From JAVKFY01 sp040223615 (GTDB lineage: Bacteria > Pseudomonadota > Alphaproteobacteria > GCA-2731375): DNA of 64,000 nt. The notes below the pieces were generated by a model. It was not told the origin of the DNA. It saw only the letters and a list, made by a program, of their open reading frames with translations, and ran no database searches. Where the stretch lies: positions 62,001 through 126,000 of the forward strand of contig JAVKFY010000034.1 in NCBI GenBank assembly GCA_040223615.1, given 5' to 3'. How positions within the stretch are numbered: the stretch's first letter is position 1; each line of letters begins with the position of its first letter. Of this stretch, positions 1-9,918 are shown one piece after another. The position numbers and the translations under genes are program-made.

Positions 1-1197
1 CACCGTGAACGTTCGATCGCCCGCGCAGCTCAGCGCCGCGTTCAGGCCGGCGATCAGCCCCTGGGCCGCAGCTTCTTCATAACCGGTGGTGCCGTTGACC
101 TGGCCGGCCAGGAATAGGCCTGGGAGTTGATCCAACTCGAGAATCGGTGTGAGCTGGCGCGGATCGACGTAGTCGTATTCGATGGCGTAGCCCGGCCGCA
201 CAATCCGCGCGTGTTCCAGGCCCGGGATGGTCTTCAGTAGTTCCGCCTGCACCTCGGCCGGTAACGCGGTTGATATCCCGTTGGGATAGACGGTGAGGTC
301 GTCCAGACCTTCCGGCTCCAGGAAGATCTGGTGGCTGTCCTTGTCGGCGAATCGGACCACCTTATCCTCGATCGAGGGACAGTAGCGCGGCCCCGTGCTT
401 TCGATCTGTCCGGAATACATCGGCGAACGCCGCAGGTTGGTCCGGATCAGTTCATGACCGGCCGGCGTTGTCCTGGTGATGTGGCAATAGACCTGCGCCG
501 CGGTAAGCCTCGTGGTCATCGTCGAAAAGGGCTCCGCCGGGTCATCGCCCGCCTGCGGGTCGAGTCCGGCCCAGTCAATGGTACGTCCGTCCAGCCGCGG
601 CGGCGTACCGGTCTTCAGCCGCCCGAGTCTGAGTCCGAGTGTATCGAGTCTTGTCGCCAGCGCGACGGCCGGTGCGTCACCGACCCGACCCGCGGCCCAG
701 GTCTTCTCGCCAAGATGAATCAAGCCGCGCAGGAAGGTGCCGGTCGTCAGCACCACCGCCCCGGCGCGCAGGATCTCGCCGCGATCGGTCACGACCCCGA
801 CGGCTCGGCCGCGCTCGACCACAAGATCGTCGACCGCCGCCGCCTTGAGGGTCAGGTTCGGTTGCGCGCGCAGCGCAGCTAGCATGGCCTGGCGATAGCG
901 TTTGCGGTCGGCCTGGGCGCGGGGGCCGCGGACGGCAGGGCCCTTGCGTCGGTTGAGCACGCGGAACTGAATGCCGGCCTCGTCGGCGATCCGGCCCATC
1001 AGCCCATCGAGCGCGTCGATCTCGCGCACCAGGTGTCCCTTACCCAGGCCGCCGATCGCCGGATTGCAGGACATCGCGCCGATGGTCTCGATCTTGTGGG
1101 TCACGAGGCAGGTGCGGGCGCCCAGGCGCGCCGCCGCGGCCGCCGCTTCGCAGCCGGCGTGACCGCCGCCGATGACGATGACGTCAAAGCCTCGCAT
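1..1197 (-). CDS. mnmG: tRNA uridine-5-carboxymethylaminomethyl(34) synthesis enzyme MnmG (GidA), C-terminus off the window
   Basis: This is the FAD-binding partner of MnmE in the complex that modifies the wobble uridine of several tRNAs. The protein opens MRGFDVIVIGGGHAGCEAA, the Rossmann FAD-binding motif, followed by family signatures such as IGGLGKGHLVREIDALDG and LKTGTPPRLDG. The first 399 residues are present (family about 620) and the C-terminal part lies beyond position 1. The ATG at 1195-1197 gives the expected N-terminus. mnmE lies 73 bp upstream on the same strand, with a perfect parS site in the gap. In many bacteria rsmG, parA and parB follow mnmG, so they may lie just outside the window; that is inference. 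Confidence 0.97.
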   Translation of the reverse strand, partial: MRGFDVIVIGGGHAGCEAAAAAARLGARTCLVTHKIETIGAMSCNPAIGGLGKGHLVREIDALDGLMGRIADEAGIQFRVLNRRKGPAVRGPRAQADRKRYRQAMLAALRAQPNLTLKAAAVDDLVVERGRAVGVVTDRGEILRAGAVVLTTGTFLRGLIHLGEKTWAAGRVGDAPAVALATRLDTLGLRLGRLKTGTPPRLDGRTIDWAGLDPQAGDDPAEPFSTMTTRLTAAQVYCHITRTTPAGHELIRTNLRRSPMYSGQIESTGPRYCPSIEDKVVRFADKDSHQIFLEPEGLDDLTVYPNGISTALPAEVQAELLKTIPGLEHARIVRPGYAIEYDYVDPRQLTPILELDQLPGLFLAGQVNGTTGYEEAAAQGLIAGLNAALSCAGDRTFTV

Positions 1198-1245
1198 GGC
1201 ACTTGATCTCATGGGCGCGACCGGGAGTCAAAGACTTAGCGACTC

Positions 1246-1261
1246 TGTTTCACGTGAAACA
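1246..1261. other. parS centromere site (ParB-binding palindrome)
   Basis: The 16 bases TGTTTCACGTGAAACA form a perfect palindrome and match the conserved bacterial parS consensus (TGTTNCACGTGAAACA). The site lies in the short gap between the mnmE stop and the mnmG start. parS sites are loaded by ParB and act in chromosome segregation, usually within a few per cent of the chromosome from oriC and often near mnmG-rsmG-parAB. That fits the origin candidate about 12 kb to the right. The palindrome may also influence transcription of mnmG. The match is read directly; binding is inferred. Confidence 0.93.
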
Positions 1262-1270
1262 CGGAGTCGG

Positions 1271-2572
1271 TCACTTGCCGATGCAGAATTCGGCGAAGAT
1301 GCGGTCGAGCACGTCCTCGACGTCCACGACGCCAGTGATCCGGCCAAGGGCCCGCGCTGCGAGCCGGAGCTCGGCGGCGATCAATTCCGGCTCGGTCCGG
1401 TCGAGAGCCGCTGCCAGGCGGTCGCGGCAATCCGCCAGCGCCGCGCGGTGGCGCTCCCGGGTCGGCCCACCCGACCCGATCTGACCGAAGCGCTCGGCCA
1501 CGGCGGCGGTCAGCGCTGCCAGCACCGCCTCGACGCCGGCGCCAGTCTTCAACGACAAGGGCAGGGCCGGATGCCCCGCGATCTCCGCCGGCGGTGGTCC
1601 GGCGAGCCTATCGGTCTTGTTGAGCAAGAGCAGGGTGTCGGAATCGGGCGCTGCCGCCAGAGGAAGGTCGGGGGCGGTCATCAGCAGCTTCAGGTCGGCA
1701 TCCTCGGCTCGGGCCAATGCGCGTCGCACGCCCTCACGCTCGATGTCGTCCGCGCTCTCGCGCAGGCCGGCGGTGTCGACCACGGTGACCGGGTAGCCGG
1801 CAAGGTCGAGATGGACCTCGATCAGATCACGGGTGGTGCCGGCGGTGGCGGAAACGATCGCCGCCTCGCGCCTGGCCAGGGCGTTGAGCAGGGTCGACTT
1901 GCCGACGTTCGGCGGCCCTAGAATGACGACGTGGATGCCGGACCGCAGCCGCTCGCCGCGCCGCGCATCAGATAGATGTGAGTCTATATCTTGTAGGAGT
2001 CCGCCGATGGCACGCTGTCCCTCGCGGTCCAGTCCTTGTGGCAGATCCTCGTCGGCGAAGTCGATGGCGGCCTCGACACGGGCCAGGGCGTTGATCAGCG
2101 CCGACCGCCAGCCCTCAACCTGGGCGGCGAAGGCACCGCCAAGCTGACGCAAGGCCTGGCGCCGCTGCATCTCGGTCTCGGCGGCGACCAGGTCGGCCAA
2201 GCCTTCGGCGGCGGTGAGGTCGAGCTTGCCGTTGACGAAGGCGCGGCGGCTGAACTCGCCGGGTTCGGCCGGGCGCAGGCCGGGCAGGGCAGCCAGCGCA
2301 TCCAGCAGCGCCGCCTGCGCCGCGCGACCGCCGTGGCCGTGGAACTCGGCCATGTCCTCGCCGGTGAACGACGCCGGCGCCGGAAACCACAGCACCAGGC
2401 CATGGTCAAGAGTCTCGCCACCGGCAGATTGAAACGTTCGCAGGCTGGCGAGTCTGGCCGGCGGGGCTTGCGACCGGGTCATGGCCGCGACGGCCGCGCC
2501 GGCGTCCGGCCCGGATACCCGGATCACCGAGATCGCGCCGGTGCCGGTCGCGGCCGCGAAGATCGTGTCCAA
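1271..2572 (-). CDS. mnmE: tRNA uridine-5-carboxymethylaminomethyl(34) synthesis GTPase MnmE (TrmE)
   Basis: This K+-activated GTPase works with MnmG on the wobble uridine of tRNAs. The N-terminal tetrahydrofolate-binding domain begins DTIFAAATGTGAISVIRVSG. The inserted G domain shows GPPNVGKS (P loop), DTAGLRES (G3) and NKTD (G4), and the protein ends in the catalytic FCIGK tail. I place the start at the TTG directly before DTIFAAA, giving 433 aa, normal for the family. The frame stays open upstream, but that part overlaps the 3' end of the preceding gene and has no family resemblance. The TTG start lies 16 bp after the stop of the preceding small gene. Confidence 0.96.
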   Translation of the reverse strand: MDTIFAAATGTGAISVIRVSGPDAGAAVAAMTRSQAPPARLASLRTFQSAGGETLDHGLVLWFPAPASFTGEDMAEFHGHGGRAAQAALLDALAALPGLRPAEPGEFSRRAFVNGKLDLTAAEGLADLVAAETEMQRRQALRQLGGAFAAQVEGWRSALINALARVEAAIDFADEDLPQGLDREGQRAIGGLLQDIDSHLSDARRGERLRSGIHVVILGPPNVGKSTLLNALARREAAIVSATAGTTRDLIEVHLDLAGYPVTVVDTAGLRESADDIEREGVRRALARAEDADLKLLMTAPDLPLAAAPDSDTLLLLNKTDRLAGPPPAEIAGHPALPLSLKTGAGVEAVLAALTAAVAERFGQIGSGGPTRERHRAALADCRDRLAAALDRTEPELIAAELRLAARALGRITGVVDVEDVLDRIFAEFCIGK

Positions 2573-2588
2573 GCCAGCCCGCCTCTGG

Positions 2589-2867
2589 TCAGCCCTTGGG
2601 CTTGTCGCCGGCGGCGGCCGCACCCATCGCACCGGCCCAGAATTTTTGCATCGCCTCCAGGCTCTGCGCGCCAACCTGCCCGGCCGCCTCGAGTCCCTGG
2701 GGCATCCAGGCCTTCAGCAGCGCCTCGGCGTCGGTGCTGTCGATCGCTGCCTTCATGCGCTCCTGCATCGCCGCGACCACGGTGTCGTGCACCGGGGTCA
2801 GATCAGGCAGGCCAAAAAAACTCCGGGCCTCCTGTGGCGTGCAGTCGATATCCACCTTAATCTTCAT
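2589..2867 (-). CDS. DUF6489-like small protein
   Basis: This 92-aa protein of unknown function starts MKIKVDIDCTPQEARSFFGL. The opening resembles a small family common in Alphaproteobacteria (DUF6489, from memory, not searched). The rest is amphipathic and alanine-rich, with VGAQSLEAMQKFWAGAMG near the end, a style that faintly recalls phasin-like helices. A GGAG lies 8-9 nt before the chosen ATG; an earlier in-frame start would add ten unrelated residues. It is directly upstream of mnmE and probably co-transcribed with it. The DUF255 gene diverges from its 5' side. Confidence 0.75.
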   Translation of the reverse strand: MKIKVDIDCTPQEARSFFGLPDLTPVHDTVVAAMQERMKAAIDSTDAEALLKAWMPQGLEAAGQVGAQSLEAMQKFWAGAMGAAAAGDKPKG

Positions 2868-2890
2868 CGGAACGGCTCCAGAACAATTGC

Positions 2891-4918
2891 ATGACACGTA
2901 ACCAGCTCGACGGCGAGACCAGCCCCTACCTGCTGCAGCACCGGGACAACCCGGTGCATTGGCGGCCCTGGGGCCCGGCGGCGTTCGCCGACGCGGCGGC
3001 CTCCGACCGGCCGATCCTGCTCTCGATCGGCTATGCCGCGTGCCACTGGTGCCACGTCATGGCGCATGAGAGCTTCGAGGACGCGGCCATCGCGGGCTTG
3101 ATGAATGAGCTGTTCGTCAACGTCAAGGTCGACCGCGAGGAACGCCCCGACGTCGACGCGATCTACATGAACGCGCTGGGCCTGATGGGGCAGCCCGGCG
3201 GCTGGCCGCTGACCATGTTTCTGACCCCGAAGGGCGAGCCGTTCTGGGGCGGCACCTATTTTCCGCCGGAGGCGCGCTACGGCCGGCCTGGCTTCCCCGA
3301 CATCCTGCGGCGCGTCGCCGAGATCTACCGCGACCAGCCGGAGACCATCGCCAAGAACACCACCGCGCTGACCGAGGCGCTGGGCCGCATGGCCCGGCCC
3401 GACCCGGAGGCGCCGAGCGACGTGCAACTGCACGCCGGCGTGCTGGACCAGGCGGCGGCGAAGCTGGCCGAGATCACCGACCCAGCGACCGGCGGCATCG
3501 GCGGGGCGCCGAAATTCCCGCAGGCCTATGCCCTGGAAACCATGTGGCGGGCCTGGCTGCGCAACGGCGACGAGGGCTGCCGCGACGCGGTGCTGCTCAC
3601 GCTGACGCACATGTCCCAGGGCGGCATCTACGATCATCTCGGCGGCGGCTTCGCGCGCTATGCCACCGACGACAAATGGCTGGTGCCGCATTTCGAGAAG
3701 ATGCTGTACGACAATGCCCAGCTGCTCTCGGTGCTGACGCTGGTCTGGCAGTCGACCGGCGAGGCGCTGTTCGCACAGCGGGCGCGCGAGACCGTCGAAT
3801 GGACCTTGCGCGAGATGATCGCGCCGGACGGCGGCTTCGCGGCGACGCTGGACGCCGACTCGGAGGGCGTGGAAGGCAAGTTCTACGTCTGGGGCGAGCT
3901 GGAGGTGAACCGGGTGCTCGATCCCGACGCGGCGCTGTTCAAGCAGGTCTACGACGTGTCGCCGGGCGGCAACTGGGAGGGTGCCAACATCCTGAACCGG
4001 TCGGCCCACCTCGAGCTGCTCGACGGCGATACCGAGGCGAAGCTGGCGGTCGCCCGGCGCAAGCTTTTCGAGGCGCGCGAGCCCCGTGTCCGGCCGGGCT
4101 GGGACGACAAGCTGCTGGCCGACTGGAACGGGCTGATGATCGCGGCGATGGCCGAGGCCGGGCTGGCGTTCGGCGAGCCGGACTGGATCGCGCAGGCGCG
4201 GGGCGCGTTCGACGTGGTGATCGACAAGCTGGAGCGTGACGGCCGGCTGCTGCACAGCTACCGGGCCGGCAAGGCGCAGCATCGCGGCATGCTGGACGAC
4301 TACGCCAACATGGCGCGCGGGGCGCTGGCGCTGTACGAGATCACCGGTGCCGACGACGCGCTTGCAGCCGCGCAACGCTGGGTGGCGGTGCTGGACGCGC
4401 GGTTCTGGGACGAAGCGGCGGGCGGTTACTTCGTCGCCGATGCCGAGGCGACCGACCTGATCGCGCGCCAGCGGCACTGCAACGACAACGCGATCCCGGC
4501 CGGCAACGGCACGATGACCGGGGTGCTGACCCGGCTGTGGTACCTGACCGGGGAGGCGGCCTATCGCGAGCGCGCCGACGCGCTGTTTGCCGCCTTCGCG
4601 CCCGATCTGGGGCGGAATTTCATCCCGATGACCACCTATCTCAATGGCTTCGACCTGATGGTCGGCGCGGTGCAGGTGGTGCTGGTCGGCGACGACGGTA
4701 CGCTGATGCGAGCGGTGGGGCAGGCGGCACAGCCGAACCGGGTGCTGCAATCGATCGCCGCCAATGCCGACCTGCCCGCCGGCCATCCGGCGGCCGGCAA
4801 GGGCCAGGTGGATGGCAACCCGACAGCCTATGTCTGCGTCGGCACGCAATGCTCGCTGCCGCTGACCGATGCCGGCGAACTGACGGAGATGGTCCGCAAC
4901 CCGGAGGGTCTGAGCTGA
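2891..4918 (+). CDS. Thioredoxin domain-containing protein, DUF255/YyaL (SPATA20) family
   Basis: This 675-aa protein is full length for the family. An N-terminal thioredoxin-like DUF255 domain (residues about 5-165) contains the hallmark GYAACHWCHVMAHESF and VDREERPDVDAIYMN. The remainder resembles an (alpha/alpha)6-barrel like that of glycoside-processing or epimerase enzymes, with PHFEKMLYDNAQL and a conserved GLMIAAMAEAG stretch. The CxxC suggests redox or disulfide activity, but the physiological substrate of this family is not established. The stop codon overlaps the ATG of the downstream DNA-repair gene by one base (TGATG), so the two are probably translationally coupled. Confidence 0.93.
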   Translation: MTRNQLDGETSPYLLQHRDNPVHWRPWGPAAFADAAASDRPILLSIGYAACHWCHVMAHESFEDAAIAGLMNELFVNVKVDREERPDVDAIYMNALGLMGQPGGWPLTMFLTPKGEPFWGGTYFPPEARYGRPGFPDILRRVAEIYRDQPETIAKNTTALTEALGRMARPDPEAPSDVQLHAGVLDQAAAKLAEITDPATGGIGGAPKFPQAYALETMWRAWLRNGDEGCRDAVLLTLTHMSQGGIYDHLGGGFARYATDDKWLVPHFEKMLYDNAQLLSVLTLVWQSTGEALFAQRARETVEWTLREMIAPDGGFAATLDADSEGVEGKFYVWGELEVNRVLDPDAALFKQVYDVSPGGNWEGANILNRSAHLELLDGDTEAKLAVARRKLFEAREPRVRPGWDDKLLADWNGLMIAAMAEAGLAFGEPDWIAQARGAFDVVIDKLERDGRLLHSYRAGKAQHRGMLDDYANMARGALALYEITGADDALAAAQRWVAVLDARFWDEAAGGYFVADAEATDLIARQRHCNDNAIPAGNGTMTGVLTRLWYLTGEAAYRERADALFAAFAPDLGRNFIPMTTYLNGFDLMVGAVQVVLVGDDGTLMRAVGQAAQPNRVLQSIAANADLPAGHPAAGKGQVDGNPTAYVCVGTQCSLPLTDAGELTEMVRNPEGLS

Positions 4919-5394
4919 TGCCGCAACTGTCGATGGCGAGCCCGGTCGGCGATATCACGGTTTCGGAGGAGGACGGCCGCATCGTCTCGGTCGACTGGGG
5001 CTGGAGCCGCGACCAGGACGAGACGCCCGTGCTGCTCGAGGCGCGCGACCAGCTCGAAGCCTATTTCGACGGCACGCTGGAACGCTTCGACCTGCCGCTC
5101 GATCCGGCCGGCAGCGCCTTCCAGCACGCGGTGTGGCGCGAGATGCTGGCGATTCCGCTTGGCGAGACCCGCACCTACGGCCAGCTCGAAGCCAAGGTCG
5201 GCGGCACCGCGCGGTCGGTCGGCAGCGCCTGTGGCGCCAACCCGATCCCGATCATCATACCCTGCCATCGGGTGGTCGCGGCCAACGGGCTGGGCGGCTT
5301 CTCGGCCGACGGCGGCGTCGCGACCAAGACCGCGCTGCTGCGCCTGGAGGGCGCTCTGCCGCCGACGCTTTTCGATTCCGTGGCCGCCGGCTAG
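4918..5394 (+). CDS. ogt: Methylated-DNA--[protein]-cysteine S-methyltransferase
   Basis: This suicide repair protein transfers O6-alkyl groups from guanine to its own cysteine. The 158-aa sequence carries the diagnostic active site IIIPCHRVVAANGLGGF (nucleophilic Cys in PCHR), preceded by the DNA-binding helix region RTYGQLEAKVGGTARSVGSA. It lacks an AraC/Ada N-terminal domain, so it is the Ogt/MGMT type. The start overlaps the stop of the upstream DUF255 gene by one base. Ogt is the best-fitting symbol; distinguishing it from other single-domain MGMTs would need a phylogeny. Confidence 0.94.
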   Translation: MPQLSMASPVGDITVSEEDGRIVSVDWGWSRDQDETPVLLEARDQLEAYFDGTLERFDLPLDPAGSAFQHAVWREMLAIPLGETRTYGQLEAKVGGTARSVGSACGANPIPIIIPCHRVVAANGLGGFSADGGVATKTALLRLEGALPPTLFDSVAAG

Positions 5395-5431
5395 AGTCGG
5401 CGCAACGCGAAACCAGCAGGGAGGCACGGTC

Positions 5432-6130
5432 ATGGCCGGCCAGGATATCGAAATCAAAGGCGTGGACGGGGCCTTCGGCGGCTACCTCGCGACGCCGGCG
5501 TCGGGCAGCGGCCCCGGCCTGGTGGTGATCCAGGAGATATTCGGCGTCAACCAGGTGATGCGGCAGATCACCGAAATGTACGCCGACGCCGGCTACGTGG
5601 CGCTGTGCCCGGACCTGTTCTGGCGGCAGCAGCCCGGCATCCAGATCACCGACCAGTCGAAAGAGGAGTGGGATCAGGCCTTCGCGCTCTACCAGGGCTT
5701 CGACGTCGACAAGGGCATCGCCGATATCGACGCGACCATCACCACCTTGCGCAACATGGACGGATGCACCGGCAAGGTCGGATCGACCGGCTACTGCCTG
5801 GGCGGCCTGCTGGCCTATCTCACCGCGTGCCGCACCAGCGCGGAGGCCAGCGTCGGCTACTACGGCGTCGGCATCGAGGGCAGGCTTGGCGAGGCGCAGA
5901 ACATGAACGGCTTCTGCATGCTGCACATTGCCGAGGAGGACGGCTTCTGTCCGAAGGAGGCGCAGGCGCAGATCCGCGACGACTTCGACAAGAGCCTGAA
6001 AGTCACGGTCCACACCTATCCGGGCATGGACCACGCCTTCTGCCGCTACGGCGGCGAGCATTTCGACCAGGAGAACTGCGACCTGGCCAACCGCCGGACG
6101 CTGGACTTCTTCAAGCAACACCTGGGTTGA
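5432..6130 (+). CDS. Dienelactone hydrolase family protein
   Basis: This 232-aa alpha/beta hydrolase has the carboxymethylenebutenolidase pattern. GSTGYCLGGLLAY carries the cysteine nucleophile elbow, VVIQEIFGVNQVMRQ is a typical early motif, and YPGMDHAFCR carries the catalytic histidine. The reference enzyme opens dienelactones in chloroaromatic catabolism. Nothing else here supports that pathway, so the real substrate is unknown. The ATG follows a GGGAGG-type ribosome site (near 5419-5424). It lies 37 bp after ogt and 54 bp before a quinone oxidoreductase, suggesting one rightward transcription unit. Confidence 0.92.
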   Translation: MAGQDIEIKGVDGAFGGYLATPASGSGPGLVVIQEIFGVNQVMRQITEMYADAGYVALCPDLFWRQQPGIQITDQSKEEWDQAFALYQGFDVDKGIADIDATITTLRNMDGCTGKVGSTGYCLGGLLAYLTACRTSAEASVGYYGVGIEGRLGEAQNMNGFCMLHIAEEDGFCPKEAQAQIRDDFDKSLKVTVHTYPGMDHAFCRYGGEHFDQENCDLANRRTLDFFKQHLG

Positions 6131-6184
6131 GGGACCCGATCTGAGGAGGAACGCGCGGCCGGCTGGGCGCGCGGGGGAGAACGC

Positions 6185-7162
6185 ATGAAAGTCAAAGCCA
6201 TTCAGTTCAAGCGCACCGGCGGGCCGTCGGTGCTGGAATATGTCGACGTCGAGGTCGGCAAGCCGAAGGCCGGCGAGGCGCTGGTGCGGCACACCGCCAT
6301 CGGGCTCAACTACATCGAGACCTACCACCGCTCGGGCCTGTACCCGCTGCCACTGCCGAGCCCACTGGGCGGCGAGGCGGCCGGCGTGGTCGAGGCGGTC
6401 GGGCGCGGCGTCAAGCACGTGAAGCCGGGCGACCGGGTGGCCTATGCCGGCGGCGCGCTGGGCGCCTATTCGGAGGCCCGCGTTATGGGCGCCGACAAGC
6501 TGGTCAAGCTGCCGGCGAAGATCACCGACGAGCAGGGCGCGGCGATGATGCTCAAGGGCATGACCACCGAATACCTGCTGTGCCGCACCTTCCCGGTGAA
6601 GAAGGGCATGCCGGTGCTGTTCCACGCCGCGGCAGGCGGCGTCGGCCTGATCGCCGGGCAGTGGCTGAAGGCGATCGGCGCGATCGGCATCGGCACCGCC
6701 GGCGGCGCCGCCAAGTGCAAGCTGGCCAAGGCGCACGGCTTCACCCACGTGATCGACTACAACAAGAAGGACTTCGTGAAGGAGGTCCGCCGGCTGACCA
6801 AGGGCGAGGGCGTCCCGGTGGTGTTCGACTCGGTCGGCAAGGACACCTGGGACGGTTCGCTGGATTGCCTGGCGCGACGCGGCATGCTGGTGTCGTTCGG
6901 CAACGCTTCGGGCGCGGTGGCGCCGTTCGCGCCCGGCATTCTGGCCGGCAAGGGCTCGCTCTACCTGTCGCGGCCGTCGCTGGTCGACTACACCGCCACG
7001 CGCAAGGACCTGGAGCTGTCGGCCGGCCGGCTGTTCCGCATGGTCACCTCGGGCAAGGTGAAGCTGGAGATCAACCAGCGCTTCGCCCTGAAGGACGCCG
7101 CCAAGGCCCACCGCGCCCTGGAAGGCCGCAAGACCACTGGCTCGACGGTGCTGATCCCGTAG
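6185..7162 (+). CDS. NADPH:quinone reductase-like zinc-independent alcohol dehydrogenase-family protein
   Basis: This 325-aa medium-chain dehydrogenase/reductase has a GroES-like N-terminal half (GEALVRHTAIGLNYIETYHR, close to the QOR signature) and a Rossmann half with LFHAAAGGVGLIAGQWLKA. No zinc-ligand cysteine pattern is visible, as expected for the quinone-oxidoreductase branch, which reduces quinones or enones with NADPH. A GGGGGAGA ribosome site (6174-6181) precedes the ATG closely. It is the last gene of the rightward unit and is followed by a strong intrinsic terminator at 7188-7219. Confidence 0.92.
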   Translation: MKVKAIQFKRTGGPSVLEYVDVEVGKPKAGEALVRHTAIGLNYIETYHRSGLYPLPLPSPLGGEAAGVVEAVGRGVKHVKPGDRVAYAGGALGAYSEARVMGADKLVKLPAKITDEQGAAMMLKGMTTEYLLCRTFPVKKGMPVLFHAAAGGVGLIAGQWLKAIGAIGIGTAGGAAKCKLAKAHGFTHVIDYNKKDFVKEVRRLTKGEGVPVVFDSVGKDTWDGSLDCLARRGMLVSFGNASGAVAPFAPGILAGKGSLYLSRPSLVDYTATRKDLELSAGRLFRMVTSGKVKLEINQRFALKDAAKAHRALEGRKTTGSTVLIP

Positions 7163-7187
7163 GGCATGGTCCAAACGTCTGGTTACG

Positions 7188-7219
7188 AACGGCGGCCGCG
7201 ATCTCGCGACCGCCGTTTT
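7188..7219 (+). terminator. Intrinsic terminator after the quinone oxidoreductase gene
   Basis: An eight-base stem AACGGCGG/CCGCCGTT is continued, after one C/A mismatch, by CGCGA/TCGCG around a two-base loop. The right arm runs into TTTT. It lies 25 bp after the stop of the rightward unit and faces the 3' end of the leftward MetE-like gene, so it may serve both directions. Confidence 0.8.
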
Positions 7220-7284
7220 CGTTGCACATCGAGCGCCTCGCCGGAGATGGCCGGGCCAAGCCTGGCCATCTCAAGGCGGACCCT

Positions 7285-8340
7285 TCAAACGCGGGCCCGC
7301 GCCAGCTTCGCGCCTTCGACCATGATGGTGAGCTTTTCGACCGCGCGTTCCGGCGACATCATCACCAGGCCGCAATCGGGCGCCGCCTGGATCTTCTCCG
7401 GACCCAGCACCTCGGCGGCGGCGAGCAGGCGGCGGGCGACGTGCTCGGCAGTCTCCTCGGTCTCGTCGCTGTTGAAGACGCAGCCGAACAGCACGGTCTT
7501 CGACGGACACTTGCTCAGCACCTTGGGGTCGAGGCCCGGTCCCTCGAACTCCAACGCGAGCTGGTCGACCTTGGAGCCCTCCAGCATGGCGATCAGGTCC
7601 GGATAGGTGTCGCGCACCGGGCGCGGCTTGCCGGGCTGCGGGTAGCCGTAGCAGATGTGCACGCAGGTCGTGGCCCTGAGCCCCGCCACGCAGCGGTCCA
7701 GCGCCTCGATGCCATACGCCTCGGTGCGCTCGGGATAGCGCGAGAACACCGGCTCGTCGAACTGGATCACGGCCGGCCCGAGCGCATCGAGCAGCCGGGC
7801 CTCCTTGTTGATCGCGTCGGCCCAGGCGAAGGCCATCGCCTTGTCGTCCTGGTAGTAGACGTCGGCGGTGGAGTCGCAGACCGTCATCGGGCCGGGCAGC
7901 GTCACCCGCACGGGATGGTCGGTCTCGGCCATCAGAAACTTCAGGTCGTCGACCAGGATCGGGCCCTTGTGCTCGATCGGGCCGATGCAGCGGCCGACGC
8001 GGGCGGTGGTGCGGCCGGCGCGGATGGTGCGGGTCTCGAACTCGTTGTAATCGAAGCCGCCCATCGCCGCGGTGACGTGGATGACGTAGTTCTTCCGGCG
8101 CTGCTCGCCGTCGGCGACGATGTCGATGCCGGCGCGTTCCTGCTCGCGGATCGAGATGCGGGTGACGTCGTCCTGGGCGCCATGCAGGTGCGCACCGTCA
8201 AGGCTCCAGCGCCCGGCCTCGGCGAACAGGTCAAGGAAACCGTCCTCCAGCCGCGTCGGCGTGAACAGCCACGGCCGCTTCGGCATCGAGCCGATGACGG
8301 TGGTGACGAACGGTCCGCCGGTGGTCGCTGGGTCGCTCAA
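7285..8340 (-). CDS. Cobalamin-independent methionine synthase (MetE) C-terminal domain-like protein
   Basis: This 351-aa protein matches only the catalytic C-terminal half of MetE, with a TTVIGSMPKRPW opening. It retains the likely zinc ligands: His and Cys in THICYG-like CVHICYG, an acidic residue in LALEFEG, and Cys in APDCGL. Stand-alone proteins of this type are common in Alphaproteobacteria and may use other methyl donors or acceptors; the substrate is not predictable here. It sits between the terminator of the preceding unit and rho, with only 45 bp to the rho stop, and may be read from the rho transcript. Confidence 0.88.
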   Translation of the reverse strand: MSDPATTGGPFVTTVIGSMPKRPWLFTPTRLEDGFLDLFAEAGRWSLDGAHLHGAQDDVTRISIREQERAGIDIVADGEQRRKNYVIHVTAAMGGFDYNEFETRTIRAGRTTARVGRCIGPIEHKGPILVDDLKFLMAETDHPVRVTLPGPMTVCDSTADVYYQDDKAMAFAWADAINKEARLLDALGPAVIQFDEPVFSRYPERTEAYGIEALDRCVAGLRATTCVHICYGYPQPGKPRPVRDTYPDLIAMLEGSKVDQLALEFEGPGLDPKVLSKCPSKTVLFGCVFNSDETEETAEHVARRLLAAAEVLGPEKIQAAPDCGLVMMSPERAVEKLTIMVEGAKLARARV

Positions 8341-8385
8341 CGTGACATCCTCCCCGGTCGACTCTATGCCGCCGGGATCGAGACG

Positions 8386-9642
<1,257 letters not shown>

Positions 9643-9918
9643 TGGGGGTGCCCGTATGTGATGCCTTGGCAGCACACGTGATTGTCGGTTTGTGACGTTG
9701 GACGCCGTCTACACGGCGCGGGACTGATAAGGTCTTGTGGAGGTCGGGGTTCTCGGCGCCGGGCGGCGCGGCTTCGCCCAATAGCTCGTCCGCCGTTAAG
9801 ATAGGGCTTCCACGACGCAAAGCAAGCCCTTTATCCCCCGCGCGCAACGATGTGAACGTCGTTTGGAAGGTCGCATGTTCCGCCGGCGCCGGGCCGCTCC
9901 CCGGCAGCGGGAATCATT

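Noticed and set aside
2864..4849. A 661-codon minus-strand frame opposite the thioredoxin-domain gene
   Set aside because: It is a shadow of the DUF255 gene; no protein motif or conserved domain is visible.
9643..9918. rho leader as an RNA regulatory element or small gene
   Set aside because: No consistent reading frame, and no convincing hairpin with T-run or riboswitch core could be identified by eye.
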